Shown here one piece after another: positions 56,243 through 64,000 of a stretch of 64,000 bases of DNA. This DNA comes from Pseudomonas sp. AN-1. Its GTDB lineage: Bacteria > Pseudomonadota > Gammaproteobacteria > Pseudomonadales > Pseudomonadaceae. Each line of letters begins with the position of its first letter. The stretch's first letter is position 1. A program made the position numbers and the translations under genes. Location of the stretch: positions 1,922,001 through 1,986,000 of the forward strand of contig NZ_CP139195.1 in NCBI RefSeq assembly GCF_034057115.1, in the 5' to 3' direction. Under the pieces are notes generated by a model. It was not told the DNA's origin. It searched no databases and worked only from the letters and a program-made list of their open reading frames with translations.

Positions 56243-57106
56243 TCAGCGCCGGCGGCGCGCCAGCAGACCGCCGAGCACACCGGTGGCGCAGCCGATCAGC
56301 AGGCCACCGACGTGGGCAGCGTTGGCGATCTCGCCGAGGCCGAGGGCGCCGATCAGACCGGACAGGCAGACCAGCAGCCACACCAGCATCATGCCGACCA
56401 CGCCGGGCGGCAGGCGGTAGTGCGGATTGGGCGCCAGGCGCTGGAACAGCCAGCAGTGGCCGAGCAGGCCGTAGAGCACGCCGGACAGGCCGCCGAAGAT
56501 GGCCGGGCCGCCGAACACGAACTGCGCGACGTTGGACACCAGGCTGTAGAGCAGGACCAGCGCCAGCAGCAGCAGGCTGCCCTGGCGCCACTCGACGCGC
56601 CGGCCCAGCTCCCACAGCCACAGGCTGTTCATCGCCAGGTGCAGCACGCCGAAATGCACCAGCATCGGACTGACCAGCCGCCACCACTGGCCGGCGGCGA
56701 GGCTGTCGCCCAGCGGCAGGAACCAGGCGTAGTCGCCGTCGATGCGGAAGTCGTTGAAGGTCAGCCAGCTGACCAGTCGCAGGTTGTCGCCGAACCAGGT
56801 GGCCAGGGCGACGCCGAAGGTCAGCAGCAGGATCAGGCTGGTGACCGGCAGGCTGCGCAGGCGCGCCAGCCACTGGCCAGTGGCGGCCGGGCGCGGCGCG
56901 GCCGGCGCCTCAGCGTAGGGCGCGCCGCCGGGATAGCGGGCATAGAGTTCGCGCACCTGCTCGGCCAGCGTCTCGTCCGGCACCCAGAGCACCTGCTCGC
57001 CGGACTCCTCGCTGACCCGGTGCGGCACGCCGAGGCGCTGCAGCAGGGTGACGAAGGCCGCCAGGTCGTCGCCCAGCGGTCGGCGCAGGGCCGCCACCGG
57101 GCTCAT
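56243..57106 (-). CDS. Rhomboid family intramembrane serine protease
   Basis: A 287-residue inner-membrane protein. The N-terminal cytoplasmic domain of ~90 residues is followed by six transmembrane segments. The catalytic serine is S208 in GLSGVLYG and the histidine H265 in NAAHVGGLLIG, with the HFGVLHLAMN motif of the family in between. It cleaves substrates within membrane segments, GlpG-like. Its start overlaps the phosphatase gene by four bases. Confidence 0.93.
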   Translation of the reverse strand: MSPVAALRRPLGDDLAAFVTLLQRLGVPHRVSEESGEQVLWVPDETLAEQVRELYARYPGGAPYAEAPAAPRPAATGQWLARLRSLPVTSLILLLTFGVALATWFGDNLRLVSWLTFNDFRIDGDYAWFLPLGDSLAAGQWWRLVSPMLVHFGVLHLAMNSLWLWELGRRVEWRQGSLLLLALVLLYSLVSNVAQFVFGGPAIFGGLSGVLYGLLGHCWLFQRLAPNPHYRLPPGVVGMMLVWLLVCLSGLIGALGLGEIANAAHVGGLLIGCATGVLGGLLARRRR

Positions 57107-58077
57107 GTGTCGGCCTCCAGGCGCTTGACCTCGACCCAGAAGAACTTGTTGGGGTCGAGGCGGGTTTCCTGGTCGAGGCGGTAGGCCACCAGCTTGCCGC
57201 GGCGCACCGCGCTGTAGTCGAGGCAGGCCAGGTTGGGGCGCAGCGGCGCCGGGGTGCCGTTGCACCAGTAGTGGCCAACGAACAGCATCGGCTCGTCCTC
57301 GCCGTAGCGCAGCAGCGCGGCCTTCTGCGCGTTGGTCAGCGGCAGGTTGGCCACCTCGTCGGGCAGCGCGTCGGGCTGGAACACGATGTCGCCGTAGGTC
57401 TGCGGATCCTCCTCCCAGAACTTGGTGCGGAACACCGAACGGGTGAAGCCGTCGCTGCTGGTCAGGGTCAGGCCCTGGGGCAGCGGCATGTCGATGCCGC
57501 GCAGCAGGCGCTGGAAGCAGTGGGCGGCGAAGCTGTGCGGATCGCCGCCCTCCTGGATGAAGGCGCGGTCGATGCGCCCGTCCGGGAAGCGCTCGCGTAG
57601 GCGCGCGATCAGCCCGGCATCCCAGCAGGCGTGCACCAGGCGGAAGCGCCCGGCGTCGAGGAACATCGGCAGCTCGTACATCCAGGCGAGAAAGTCGTGC
57701 CAGTCGCCCGGATAGTCCTCGAACTGCGCCAGGGTCTCGCGGATGAGCCGCTCGTGGCGCGGGACGTGCTCGCGGGCGAAGGTCCGCCCGCTGCCGGGCA
57801 GCGCCGGGGTGGTCCAGCCGAGCGCGTACCACTCGTGGTTGCCGAGCAGGCACAGGGCCTGGCCGGCGGCCACCATGTCGTGCACCAGGTGCATGGCCTC
57901 GCGGATGTGCGGGCCGCGGTCGAGGATGTCGCCGAGGAACAGCACCATGCGCTGCGGGTGGCGCCAGACGCCGCCCTGGCGGCGGTAGCCGAGGCCGGCC
58001 AGCAGGCGTTCGAGGGCTCGCGCGCAGCCATGCACGTCACCGATCAGGTCGTAGCTGCGCGCCGGGTCGAGCAGCAC
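57103..58077 (-). CDS. Calcineurin-like metallophosphatase
   Basis: A 324-residue protein with the metallophosphoesterase signature GDVHG at residues 13-17, GDILDRG near 49, GNHE near 79 and a late GHYW motif. It resembles PrpA/ApaH-type bis-metal phosphatases; the substrate is unknown. It overlaps the rhomboid gene by four bases (ATGA) and shares a base with the nadK stop, so nadK, this gene and the rhomboid gene form one unit. Confidence 0.9.
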   Translation of the reverse strand: MLLDPARSYDLIGDVHGCARALERLLAGLGYRRQGGVWRHPQRMVLFLGDILDRGPHIREAMHLVHDMVAAGQALCLLGNHEWYALGWTTPALPGSGRTFAREHVPRHERLIRETLAQFEDYPGDWHDFLAWMYELPMFLDAGRFRLVHACWDAGLIARLRERFPDGRIDRAFIQEGGDPHSFAAHCFQRLLRGIDMPLPQGLTLTSSDGFTRSVFRTKFWEEDPQTYGDIVFQPDALPDEVANLPLTNAQKAALLRYGEDEPMLFVGHYWCNGTPAPLRPNLACLDYSAVRRGKLVAYRLDQETRLDPNKFFWVEVKRLEADT

Positions 58078-58964
58078 TAGTCATGCCCTCCGAGCCGGCT
58101 GCCCCAGCCCAGCTTGGTCCGGCAGACCTCGTAGTAGTTGTGCTCCAGCGGATGGATCAGCTGCAGCTTCTGCGCCTTCTTGCGGATGGTCAGGGTGTCG
58201 CCGGGGGCGCAGGTGAAGTGGTTCTGGCCGTCACAGGACACCAGCGGGTAGATCTGCATGTCCGAGGCGATCACCACCTTCAGCTCGCTGTTGCCGTCGA
58301 CCACGATCGGCCGGCTGGACAGGGTGTGCGGGTACATCGGCACGATGACGATGGCGTCCAGCTTGGGGTGCATGATCGGGCCGCCAGCCGACAGCGCGTA
58401 GGCGGTGGAGCCGGTGGGGGTGGAGACGATCAGGCCGTCGGCCTTCTGGCTGCAGACGAACTGGCCGTCGATGTACATCTCGAACTCGATCATCCGCGTC
58501 GACTTGCCGGGGTGCAGCACCACGTCGTTGAGCGCGTCGCTCTGGCCGATCGACTCCAGGCCGCGGCGCACGTGGGCCTCGAGCAGGAAGCGGCTCTCCA
58601 GCAGGTAGCGCCCGGCGAGCACCTCGCTGACCCGGACCTCGAGCTCGTCGGGACGGATGTCGGTGAGAAAGCCCAGGCTGCCGCGGTTGATGCCCAGCAC
58701 CGGGGTGCCGTGACGGGCCATGGCGCGGGCGGCGCCGAGCAGGCTGCCGTCGCCGCCGACCACGATGACCAGGTCGCAGATCTCGCCCATCAGCTTGCGC
58801 GTGCAGGTCTGCATGCCATGGCCGGGCAGCATCTCGGCGATGCTCTCCTCGAGGATCACGTGCAGGTTGCGCTCGCCGAGGAAACGTTTCAGGCGACGAA
58901 TGGTGTCGAGCACCTGCGAGCTGCCCAGGCGCCCGATGATGCCGATGTTGCGGAACTGCTCCAT
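58077..58964 (-). CDS. nadK: NAD kinase
   Basis: A 295-residue protein with the NAD-kinase signature GGDGS at residues 70-74, followed by NRGSLGFLTD, DGLIVSTPTGSTAYALSAGG and the C-terminal VSCDGQ region. It phosphorylates NAD to NADP in the cytoplasm and is essential. It is the first gene of the unit with the metallophosphatase and is divergent from the DUF1853 gene. Confidence 0.97.
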   Translation of the reverse strand: MEQFRNIGIIGRLGSSQVLDTIRRLKRFLGERNLHVILEESIAEMLPGHGMQTCTRKLMGEICDLVIVVGGDGSLLGAARAMARHGTPVLGINRGSLGFLTDIRPDELEVRVSEVLAGRYLLESRFLLEAHVRRGLESIGQSDALNDVVLHPGKSTRMIEFEMYIDGQFVCSQKADGLIVSTPTGSTAYALSAGGPIMHPKLDAIVIVPMYPHTLSSRPIVVDGNSELKVVIASDMQIYPLVSCDGQNHFTCAPGDTLTIRKKAQKLQLIHPLEHNYYEVCRTKLGWGSRLGGHD

Positions 58965-59068
58965 GAGATCCTGCCGGCTGCTGTCTGCGGAAGGCCCGAT
59001 TATGGGGGATGCGCCGGGCGCCGGGCAAACCGCGACAGGCCCGAGCGCCAGCGGCTATGCTCGCCGGC

Positions 59069-60028
59069 ATGAGCCCGTTCGCCGATCTTCTGCCCCTGCT
59101 CCCCGAGCTGCGCCAGCCGGCCGTGCGCGACCTGGCCTGGACCCTGCTCAGCCCTCCGCTGCTCGACGCGGTGGACGGCTTTCGCCCGCGCCACCCGCTG
59201 AGCGCCAGCGGCTGGGCGGCGCATCCCCACGTGCTCGAGCTGTGGCTGCGCGCGCTCGACCGCCAGCCGCAGGCCCTGCTCGCGCAACTGACGGCGGCGC
59301 GCGGCAACCGTCTGGGCCGCTACTACGAGCAGCTCTGGCAGTACGCGCTCGACCAGGCGCCGGGCATCCGCCTGCTGGCGGCCAACCTGGTGATCCGCGA
59401 ACGCGGCCACACCCTCGGCGAGCTGGACCTGCTGCTGGACGATGACGAGGGCCTGCAGCACATCGAGCTGGCGGTGAAGTTCTACCTCGGCCCGGCCCAG
59501 GCGGATGGCGGCGACGCCGCTGCCTGGCTCGGCCCGGGGCGCCTCGATCGCCTCGACCTCAAGCTGGAGCACCTGCGCCAGCACCAGCTGTGCCTGAGCG
59601 AGCTGCCGGCGGCCCGGGCGCAGCTGCAGGCGCTGAGCCGCAAGCCGGTGCAGGCCAGCCCCTGGCTGGGCGGCTACCTGTTCTATCCCTGGCGCACGCC
59701 GTGCAATCCGCCGCGCGGCGCCGCGGCGCAGCACCTGCGGGGACGCTGGGTACGGCGGCATGACTGGCCGGCCTGGCAGTCAGCGCACCCGGGCGGCTGG
59801 CAGCCGCTGCCGCGCATGGCCTGGCTGGCGCCGGCGGAGTGCACGGCGGACGAATGCTGGGACGAGACGCGCCTGAGCGCCTGGCTGGCCGAGCTGCCGG
59901 CCGACGCCGCGCCGCGCATGTTGGTCCGGCTGCAGCCCGCCGATGGCGGGCGCTGGCAGGAGCAGGCACGGATCTTCCTGGTGGACGACCACTGGCCGCA
60001 GGCGGCCGGCAGCAACGCTCAGGGCTGA
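59069..60028 (+). CDS. DUF1853 family protein
   Basis: A 319-residue protein of the DUF1853 family, whose core resembles PD-(D/E)xK nuclease folds: GELDLLLDDDEGLQHIELAV followed by KFYL. It is divergent from nadK, a neighbourhood conserved in pseudomonads. The start at 59069 is preferred over upstream in-frame codons because MSPFADLLPLLPELRQPAVR matches the family start and avoids the nadK promoter region. Its 3' end overlaps the convergent deaminase gene by 10 bases. Confidence 0.85.
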   Translation: MSPFADLLPLLPELRQPAVRDLAWTLLSPPLLDAVDGFRPRHPLSASGWAAHPHVLELWLRALDRQPQALLAQLTAARGNRLGRYYEQLWQYALDQAPGIRLLAANLVIRERGHTLGELDLLLDDDEGLQHIELAVKFYLGPAQADGGDAAAWLGPGRLDRLDLKLEHLRQHQLCLSELPAARAQLQALSRKPVQASPWLGGYLFYPWRTPCNPPRGAAAQHLRGRWVRRHDWPAWQSAHPGGWQPLPRMAWLAPAECTADECWDETRLSAWLAELPADAAPRMLVRLQPADGGRWQEQARIFLVDDHWPQAAGSNAQG

Positions 60029-60963
60029 GCGGCCAGCTCGCGCAGGCGGGCGTCCACGGCCCGGCGCCCCTGCAGGCCGCCGCTGTGCACGGCGACGACG
60101 CGGCTGCCGCGGGCGATCGCGCCCTGCGCAACCGCCTCCTGCAGCGCCAGCAGCAGCTTGCCGGTGTACAGCGGCTCGAGCGGCACGCCGGTCTCGGCCT
60201 CGAACGCCAGGATGAAGCGCGCCAGTTCGCCATCGAGGCGAGCGAAACCACCGCGGCTGGCATCCACCAGCCGGTAGCCCTGCCCCACCGCTCGGCCGGC
60301 CTCGCCCAGCAGGCGCGCCACCGCTTCGGGAACACCATGGTCGGCCGGCAACGCCAGACAACCGACCAGTGGGTGGCGCCCCGTCTCCCCCAGCACCAGC
60401 CCGGCCAGGGTTGTCCCGCTGCCGGCGGCGGCCCACAGCTCGTGGTAGTCGTCCCAGCCCAGCGCGGCCAGGCCATCGGCGATCATCTCCACCAGGCCGG
60501 CGCAGGACTGCGCCGCGGCCAGGCTCAGGCCGCCCTCGGCCACCGCCAGGAAAGCAGGATAGCGCTCCCGCCAGGGCTCCCAGAACCCCGGGCTATGGCG
60601 TTCGCGGTAACCGCCATAGCCCAGCCAGTGCAGTTGCATGCCGAAGCCCTGCAGGTCACGGACGGTCGGGGTGTCCTGGGCATGCCCGCGCAGCAGGCCG
60701 ACGGTGGCGAAGCCGAAACGCGCCCCGGCGGCCGCCAGGGCATGCAGGTGGTTGGAGTGGGCGCCACCGAGGCTGATCAGCCCCGGCGCGCCCAGGCGGC
60801 GGGCCTCGGCGAGGTGCGGGGCGAGCTTGTACCACTTGTTGCCGCTGATCAGCGGATCGATCCGGTCAAGGCGCAGCAGCGCCAGCTCCACGCCGGCGCG
60901 CGCCAGCCAGCTGCAGCGCACCGCCTGCAGGGAGGGCCGTGGCGGCCAGTCACGATGCGCCAT
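60019..60963 (-). CDS. PLP-dependent ACC deaminase/D-cysteine desulfhydrase family protein
   Basis: A 314-residue fold-type II PLP enzyme. K43 in LISGNKWYKL is the Schiff-base lysine. GGAHSNHLHA matches the SNH substrate loop, and AAGSGTTLAGLVLG binds the phosphate. The family deaminates 1-aminocyclopropane-1-carboxylate or desulfhydrates D-cysteine; the residues visible here do not settle which, and desulfhydrase is more common outside plant-associated strains. Its ATG overlaps the stop of the coiled-coil gene. Confidence 0.85.
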   Translation of the reverse strand: MAHRDWPPRPSLQAVRCSWLARAGVELALLRLDRIDPLISGNKWYKLAPHLAEARRLGAPGLISLGGAHSNHLHALAAAGARFGFATVGLLRGHAQDTPTVRDLQGFGMQLHWLGYGGYRERHSPGFWEPWRERYPAFLAVAEGGLSLAAAQSCAGLVEMIADGLAALGWDDYHELWAAAGSGTTLAGLVLGETGRHPLVGCLALPADHGVPEAVARLLGEAGRAVGQGYRLVDASRGGFARLDGELARFILAFEAETGVPLEPLYTGKLLLALQEAVAQGAIARGSRVVAVHSGGLQGRRAVDARLRELAAQP

Positions 60964-62345
60964 CAGTCGCCATGGGTGCGCGAGCGAACCCTCACGCCAT
61001 GACGGGCACAGCAGTCCGACTCGCCGGTGACGAACCGACTGGGCGTCTCGACGCGGTCGATCGGCATGCCGCAACGACTGCCCCCAGGCAGCTCGGCAGT
61101 GCAGGCCGGCTGCTGGTAGTGCTCGAGCCACTGGCGGTACTGCGCCTCGCTGACGAAGCACTTGGCGGCGACATAGGCCAGGGGGTTGCCCTGATAGGCG
61201 GCCAGGTCCTGCAGCGGCAGGGTCAGGTGGCCGGCGCCCGGGTGGTAGGCGACGAACACCACGCCCAGCGCAGCCAGGCGCTCCAGCGTCTGCTCGCCGC
61301 CCTCGCCGGCCAGACGGTCGCGCTCCTCGGTGAGGCGCGCCAGCTCGCTGCGCAGACGCGCCGACTCCGCGGCCTGGGCGGCCAGTCGGGCATCCTGGCG
61401 CGCCAGGCGCTCCTGATACTCGAGCACCGCCGCACCGATGCGCGCCGCGGCTTCCTGCTCGAACTGGGCTCGCAGCGTCTCGAGATCGCTGCGCCCGCTC
61501 CGCGCCAGCGTGGTGAGCTGGCGCTCCATGTCCTGCCGCACCTGCTGGAAGCTGGCGGCCTGGGCAGTCAGGCGCTCCTTGAGCGCCTCGTTGCGCTGAG
61601 CCTGCTCGCCCAGCGCCTGCCTGAGCTCGAGCAGGCGCTGCTGCAGGGCCTGCTCGCGCTGCTCCGCCTGCAGGCGCAGCCGGGCGCGCTCCTCCTCGTG
61701 CTGCTGGGACAGGCTGACGATACGCAGGCGCTGCTGACGCAGCAGCTGGGCCGCCTTGAGACGCTGCTCGCGCTCGAGCTGCTCGGCCTTGCGGGCAGCC
61801 TCGAGGGCGCGCGCCTGTTCCTCCGCGTCAGGGACGAACCACTTGTGCTCCGGCGCCATGTGCAGCTTTTCCGGCTCCACCGCGGCCGCCGAATCGTCCT
61901 CGACCAGCACGCCGAGATTGTTGCGCTTAGCGGCGTCGCGGATCAGCAGCAGATCGTTCTGCGTCGGTGACAGACCGGGATCCCACAGGTGCATCTGGTG
62001 CCAGGACACCGGGCACTGGCTGCGACAGGCCAGGCGAATCGGCCCGGCCCCCAGGTCGGGCCCGCTGCCGGTACGGTCGGCCAGATGGCGCAGGGGGATG
62101 TTCCAGCCACGGTCGGCCTCGCCGTGGTCACCAAAGTCGATGTAGAAGCACACCACCGCCTTGACCAACAGTCGCGGGTTGATCAGCACGAAGGCTGCCC
62201 GCATCTGCTGATCGGCAAACGCCGGCAGGTTGACCACGCCATCGAGCAGGGCTTCGAATTCCGGGTAGAGCATTTCCTTGCAGACGCCGCGTTCATTGAA
62301 GAACATCACGGCCTCTACGATCTGCGGCTTTTTCTGCAAGCTCAT
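60963..62345 (-). CDS. Coiled-coil protein of unknown function (460 aa)
   Basis: The N-terminal ~150 residues form a globular domain (VEAVMFFNERGVCKEMLYPE, then CFYIDFGDHGEADRGWNIPL). A long charged coiled coil of Glu/Arg/Gln/Leu-rich heptads follows from about residue 165 to 380. A C-terminal cysteine-containing domain contains LPGGSRCGMPIDRV. Related proteins are often loosely annotated as chromosome-partitioning in Pseudomonas, but no ParA or ParB motif is present. ATG 62345 has GGGAG upstream. It is coupled by overlap to the desulfhydrase-type gene. Confidence 0.8.
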   Translation of the reverse strand: MSLQKKPQIVEAVMFFNERGVCKEMLYPEFEALLDGVVNLPAFADQQMRAAFVLINPRLLVKAVVCFYIDFGDHGEADRGWNIPLRHLADRTGSGPDLGAGPIRLACRSQCPVSWHQMHLWDPGLSPTQNDLLLIRDAAKRNNLGVLVEDDSAAAVEPEKLHMAPEHKWFVPDAEEQARALEAARKAEQLEREQRLKAAQLLRQQRLRIVSLSQQHEEERARLRLQAEQREQALQQRLLELRQALGEQAQRNEALKERLTAQAASFQQVRQDMERQLTTLARSGRSDLETLRAQFEQEAAARIGAAVLEYQERLARQDARLAAQAAESARLRSELARLTEERDRLAGEGGEQTLERLAALGVVFVAYHPGAGHLTLPLQDLAAYQGNPLAYVAAKCFVSEAQYRQWLEHYQQPACTAELPGGSRCGMPIDRVETPSRFVTGESDCCARHGVRVRSRTHGD

Positions 62346-62751
62346 CGAGCTCCCTCGCACATGCATCCACGTCCAGCGTCCTGCCGGACCGAGATCATTT
62401 ATCAGCATCTGGCGCATGTACACTGCATGACGCCTGCATCAGCGGCCAAAGTCTAGGAGAAAGCCCCCCCCCGCAATGTGAAGGGGTTGGCAGGCCATCG
62501 GACCGCCGACAGCCGGTAGGCGAAGCAGCGGCCAAACTGTGACCTGGTAGCCGGGCCGTCTGGCCGGCGGTTAAGCGCGGACCCGCCAGCTCTCGTCGAC
62601 CGGGGTCGCGAGCCTGGAGGTTGGTGCGTGGGATTGGGTGAGGCGATCACCGATCGCCGGCCCGGCACCCTGCGGCACCAGGCAACGCCGGCTCGAAACC
62701 AGCAACCCCGGGTGATCCCGGGAGTGTCGCCGCGACGGGCGACGGCAGCCC
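62346..62751. other. Intergenic stretch without a supported gene
   Basis: Contains a run of eight C (about 62465-62472) and G/C-rich sequence. The open frames here are long only because of base composition; I see no ribosome site, known motif or repeat. Confidence 0.5.
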
Positions 62752-62838
62752 TTACAGTTCGGTGGCGTCGTCCGCCGGTTCCGGCACATCCCGCTCGGCT
62801 GCCTGCAGCTCCAGCAGTTCTTCCTGATAATCGTCCAT
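62752..62838 (-). CDS. Small acidic ORF (28 aa)
   Basis: ATG 62838 to TAA 62752, reading MDDYQEELLELQAAERDVPE and ending PADDATEL. The composition is strongly acidic and amphipathic, unlike a shadow frame. A GAGAGACC stretch upstream may serve as ribosome site. I think short ORFs of this kind recur in pseudomonads, but I cannot check that here. Confidence 0.45.
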   Translation of the reverse strand: MDDYQEELLELQAAERDVPEPADDATEL

Positions 62839-62865
62839 AACGGTCTCTCTTCTTGTCTGACTTCA

Positions 62866-62887
62866 TGTGGTCCAACCTCTGACCACA
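62866..62887. promoter_or_regulatory. Possible operator palindrome TGTGGTC-N8-GACCACA
   Basis: Perfect 7-base arms (62866-62872 and 62881-62887) just upstream of the 28-aa ORF. It resembles GntR-type operators in its TGGTC/GACCA core but has a longer spacer. No regulator is linked to it. Confidence 0.3.
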
Positions 62888-62938
62888 AGTATCAGCCTAA
62901 AGATCCCGGATGACGAAAGCATGAATGTTGCAGAAAGT

Positions 62939-62973
62939 GAAAAGCCCCTCGAGATTGCTCTCGAGGGGCTTTC
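62939..62973 (-). terminator. Rho-independent terminator of the tRNA operon
   Basis: On the minus strand, AAGCCCCTCGAG pairs with CTCGAGGGGCTT around a short loop and is followed by TTTC. It begins 5 bases after the last tRNA-Asp. Confidence 0.85.
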
Positions 62974-62977
62974 GATA

Positions 62978-63054
62978 TGGCGCAGTGGACGGGACTCGAA
63001 CCCGCGACCCCCGGCGTGACAGGCCGGTATTCTAACCGACTGAACTACCACTGC
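62978..63054 (-). tRNA. tRNA-Asp (GTC), copy 2
   Basis: 77 bases including encoded CCA. The acceptor stem GCAGTGG/CCACTGC is perfect, discriminator G, anticodon stem-loop GCCTGTCACGC with anticodon GTC, and a TTCGAGT T-loop. It is identical to the copy at 63160-63236. Confidence 0.95.
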
Positions 63055-63159
63055 GCGTCGGCTGGACTTGCGTCCGGTACAACTTGGTGAAGCGTCTGAG
63101 CGAAGAGCCATCTGGCTTCTGCGATCTCGAACCCGCTGCAAAGGCGAATCCGGAAATAA

Positions 63160-63236
63160 TGGCGCAGTGGACGGGACTCGAACCCGCGACCCCCGGCGTG
63201 ACAGGCCGGTATTCTAACCGACTGAACTACCACTGC
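63160..63236 (-). tRNA. tRNA-Asp (GTC), copy 1
   Basis: 77 bases, identical to the downstream copy. About 25 bases preceding each copy (CGGACGCAAGTCC-type sequence on the minus strand) are also alike, so the pair arose by tandem duplication. Confidence 0.95.
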
Positions 63237-63282
63237 GCGTCGGCCGGACTTGCGTCCGAATACTTCATTGCGTGACAAGGTT

Positions 63283-63358
63283 TGGTGGCTGATGACGGGA
63301 TCGAACCGCCGACCCCCTGCGTGTGATGCAGGTGCTCTCCCAGCTGAGCTAATCAGCC
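63283..63358 (-). tRNA. tRNA-Val (CAC)
   Basis: 76 bases including CCA. Acceptor stem GGCTGAT/ATCAGCC, discriminator A, anticodon stem CCTGC/GCAGG with loop ATCACAC, giving anticodon CAC for codon GUG. It is first in the three-tRNA operon. Confidence 0.9.
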
Positions 63359-63380
63359 ATTTGCCTTGCGACGGGGGCGA

Positions 63381-63409
63381 ACTTTACGCAGGTAGCGGAG
63401 CTAAGTCAA
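63381..63409 (-). promoter_or_regulatory. Promoter of the tRNA operon
   Basis: Minus strand TTGACT (63409-63404), 17-base spacer, TAAAGT (63386-63381), followed by a GC-rich discriminator (TCGCCCCCG). This is the usual layout of stringently controlled stable-RNA promoters, about 20 bases before tRNA-Val. Confidence 0.8.
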
Positions 63410-63453
63410 CAGCCCACAAGGATTTTTTTCGTTTTTCGGTTTCCCAGCGCCCT

Positions 63454-64000
63454 TCACGCCGGGTAGATCATGCGCCGGGTCATGCCGCCGTCGACGACGA
63501 ACTCCTGGCCGGTGACGAAGCCCGCCTCGGGCGACAGCAGCCAGGCCACCAGCGCCGCCACATCCTCCACCGTGCCGACGCGGCCGGCCGGATGCTGGGC
63601 ATGGTCGGCCGCGCTCAGCGGAGCGGCGCGCTGCGCCGAGGGATCACGGGCGTCGATCCAGCCCGGGCTGACCACGTTGACGCGGATCTCCGGGCCGAGG
63701 CTGACCGCCAGCGCGTGGGTCAGCGCCAGCAGGCCGCCCTTGCTCGCCGCGTAGGCCTCGCTGTCCGGCTCGGACTGGTGGGCGCGGGTCGAGGCTATGT
63801 TGACGATCGCCCCGCCGCTGGCGCGCAGGTAGGGCACGCAGGCCCTGGCCAGCAGCAAGGCGCCGCTCAGGTTGACCGCCAGCACGCGGTTCCAGTGCGC
63901 CAGCGACAGGCTCTCCAGCGGCGGATTGTGCGCCTCGGCCAGCGCCGCGTTGCAGACCAGCGCATCGAGGCGGCCGAACTGACCGATCAGCTCGGCGACG
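63454..64000 (-). CDS. SDR family oxidoreductase (5' truncated by window edge)
   Basis: About 182 residues of the C-terminal part of a short-chain dehydrogenase. The visible sequence starts [20 protein letters not shown], includes the NAG-like CNAA motif and the active-site serine region IVNIAS, then the catalytic tyrosine and lysine in YAASK, and the usual end [14 protein letters not shown]. The Rossmann cofactor-binding N-terminus lies beyond base 64000. Substrate unknown. Confidence 0.9.
   Translation of the reverse strand, partial: VAELIGQFGRLDALVCNAALAEAHNPPLESLSLAHWNRVLAVNLSGALLLARACVPYLRASGGAIVNIASTRAHQSEPDSEAYAASKGGLLALTHALAVSLGPEIRVNVVSPGWIDARDPSAQRAAPLSAADHAQHPAGRVGTVEDVAALVAWLLSPEAGFVTGQEFVVDGGMTRRMIYPA

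Noticed and set aside
62453-62888. Overlapping open frames of 105-140 codons near the tRNA operon
   Set aside because: Basic, low-complexity translations typical of GC-rich noncoding DNA. Only the 28-codon acidic ORF in this stretch looks protein-like.

Overview
The window is high-GC DNA in the style of Pseudomonadaceae (Pseudomonas sensu lato or a close relative). Codon use is strongly G/C at third positions, intergenic spacers are short, and opposite-strand shadow reading frames are long. The right end carries pepN - DUF2797 - DUF1315 - rhomboid - metallophosphatase - nadK - DUF1853, an order I recall from Pseudomonas aeruginosa around PA3083-PA3089. The glutarate genes glaH/lhgO and a liv-type amino-acid ABC transporter fit the same lineage. 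No plasmid, phage or CRISPR signature was seen.

Layout. 1-3.1 kb: the 3' part of a hydantoinase/oxoprolinase gene and an AraC-type regulator. 3.48-7.19 kb: an AT-rich three-gene operon that looks like an ABC three-component (ABC-3C) conflict system, bracketed by short inverted repeats. 7.5-12.8 kb: a GNAT acetyltransferase, then glutarate catabolism (class III aminotransferase, lhgO, glaH) with a divergent GntR regulator and a clear sigma70-type promoter. 12.9-16.3 kb: a CHASE-GGDEF diguanylate cyclase, a small repeat-containing secreted protein and an L-serine dehydratase whose conserved C-terminal tail is out of frame. 16.2-21.3 kb: a complete five-gene branched-chain/hydrophobic amino-acid ABC transporter.

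21.4-52.2 kb, almost entirely minus strand, is the accessory heart of the window. Its core resembles Escherichia coli yehL-yehM-yehP-yehQ (MoxR-type AAA ATPase, DUF5682-like protein, von Willebrand A protein, SWIM zinc-finger protein). It is accompanied by three large DUF4132-type proteins (E. coli YehI/MolR-like), a membrane-anchored P-loop ATPase, an XRE protein with a degenerate ATPase-like region, a TerB-like protein, and about ten small, mostly acidic, unassigned proteins. Between them lie clear evolutionary debris: an internally deleted 37-codon paralog, DUF4132 and BRCT fragments, a 2-kb cargo that split the tail of the last yeh-like gene while leaving a 67-bp duplicate, and a ~90-bp leader duplicated upstream of two different genes. 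This pattern of a conserved NTPase core with a fast-turning-over periphery is what one expects of a biological-conflict or stress-effector locus. The function is inferred, not shown.

52.3-64 kb is ordinary housekeeping: aminopeptidase N, the small conserved genes listed above, NAD kinase, a PLP-dependent deaminase/desulfhydrase, a coiled-coil protein, a tRNA-Val/tRNA-Asp/tRNA-Asp operon with promoter and terminator, and a truncated SDR oxidoreductase at the right edge.
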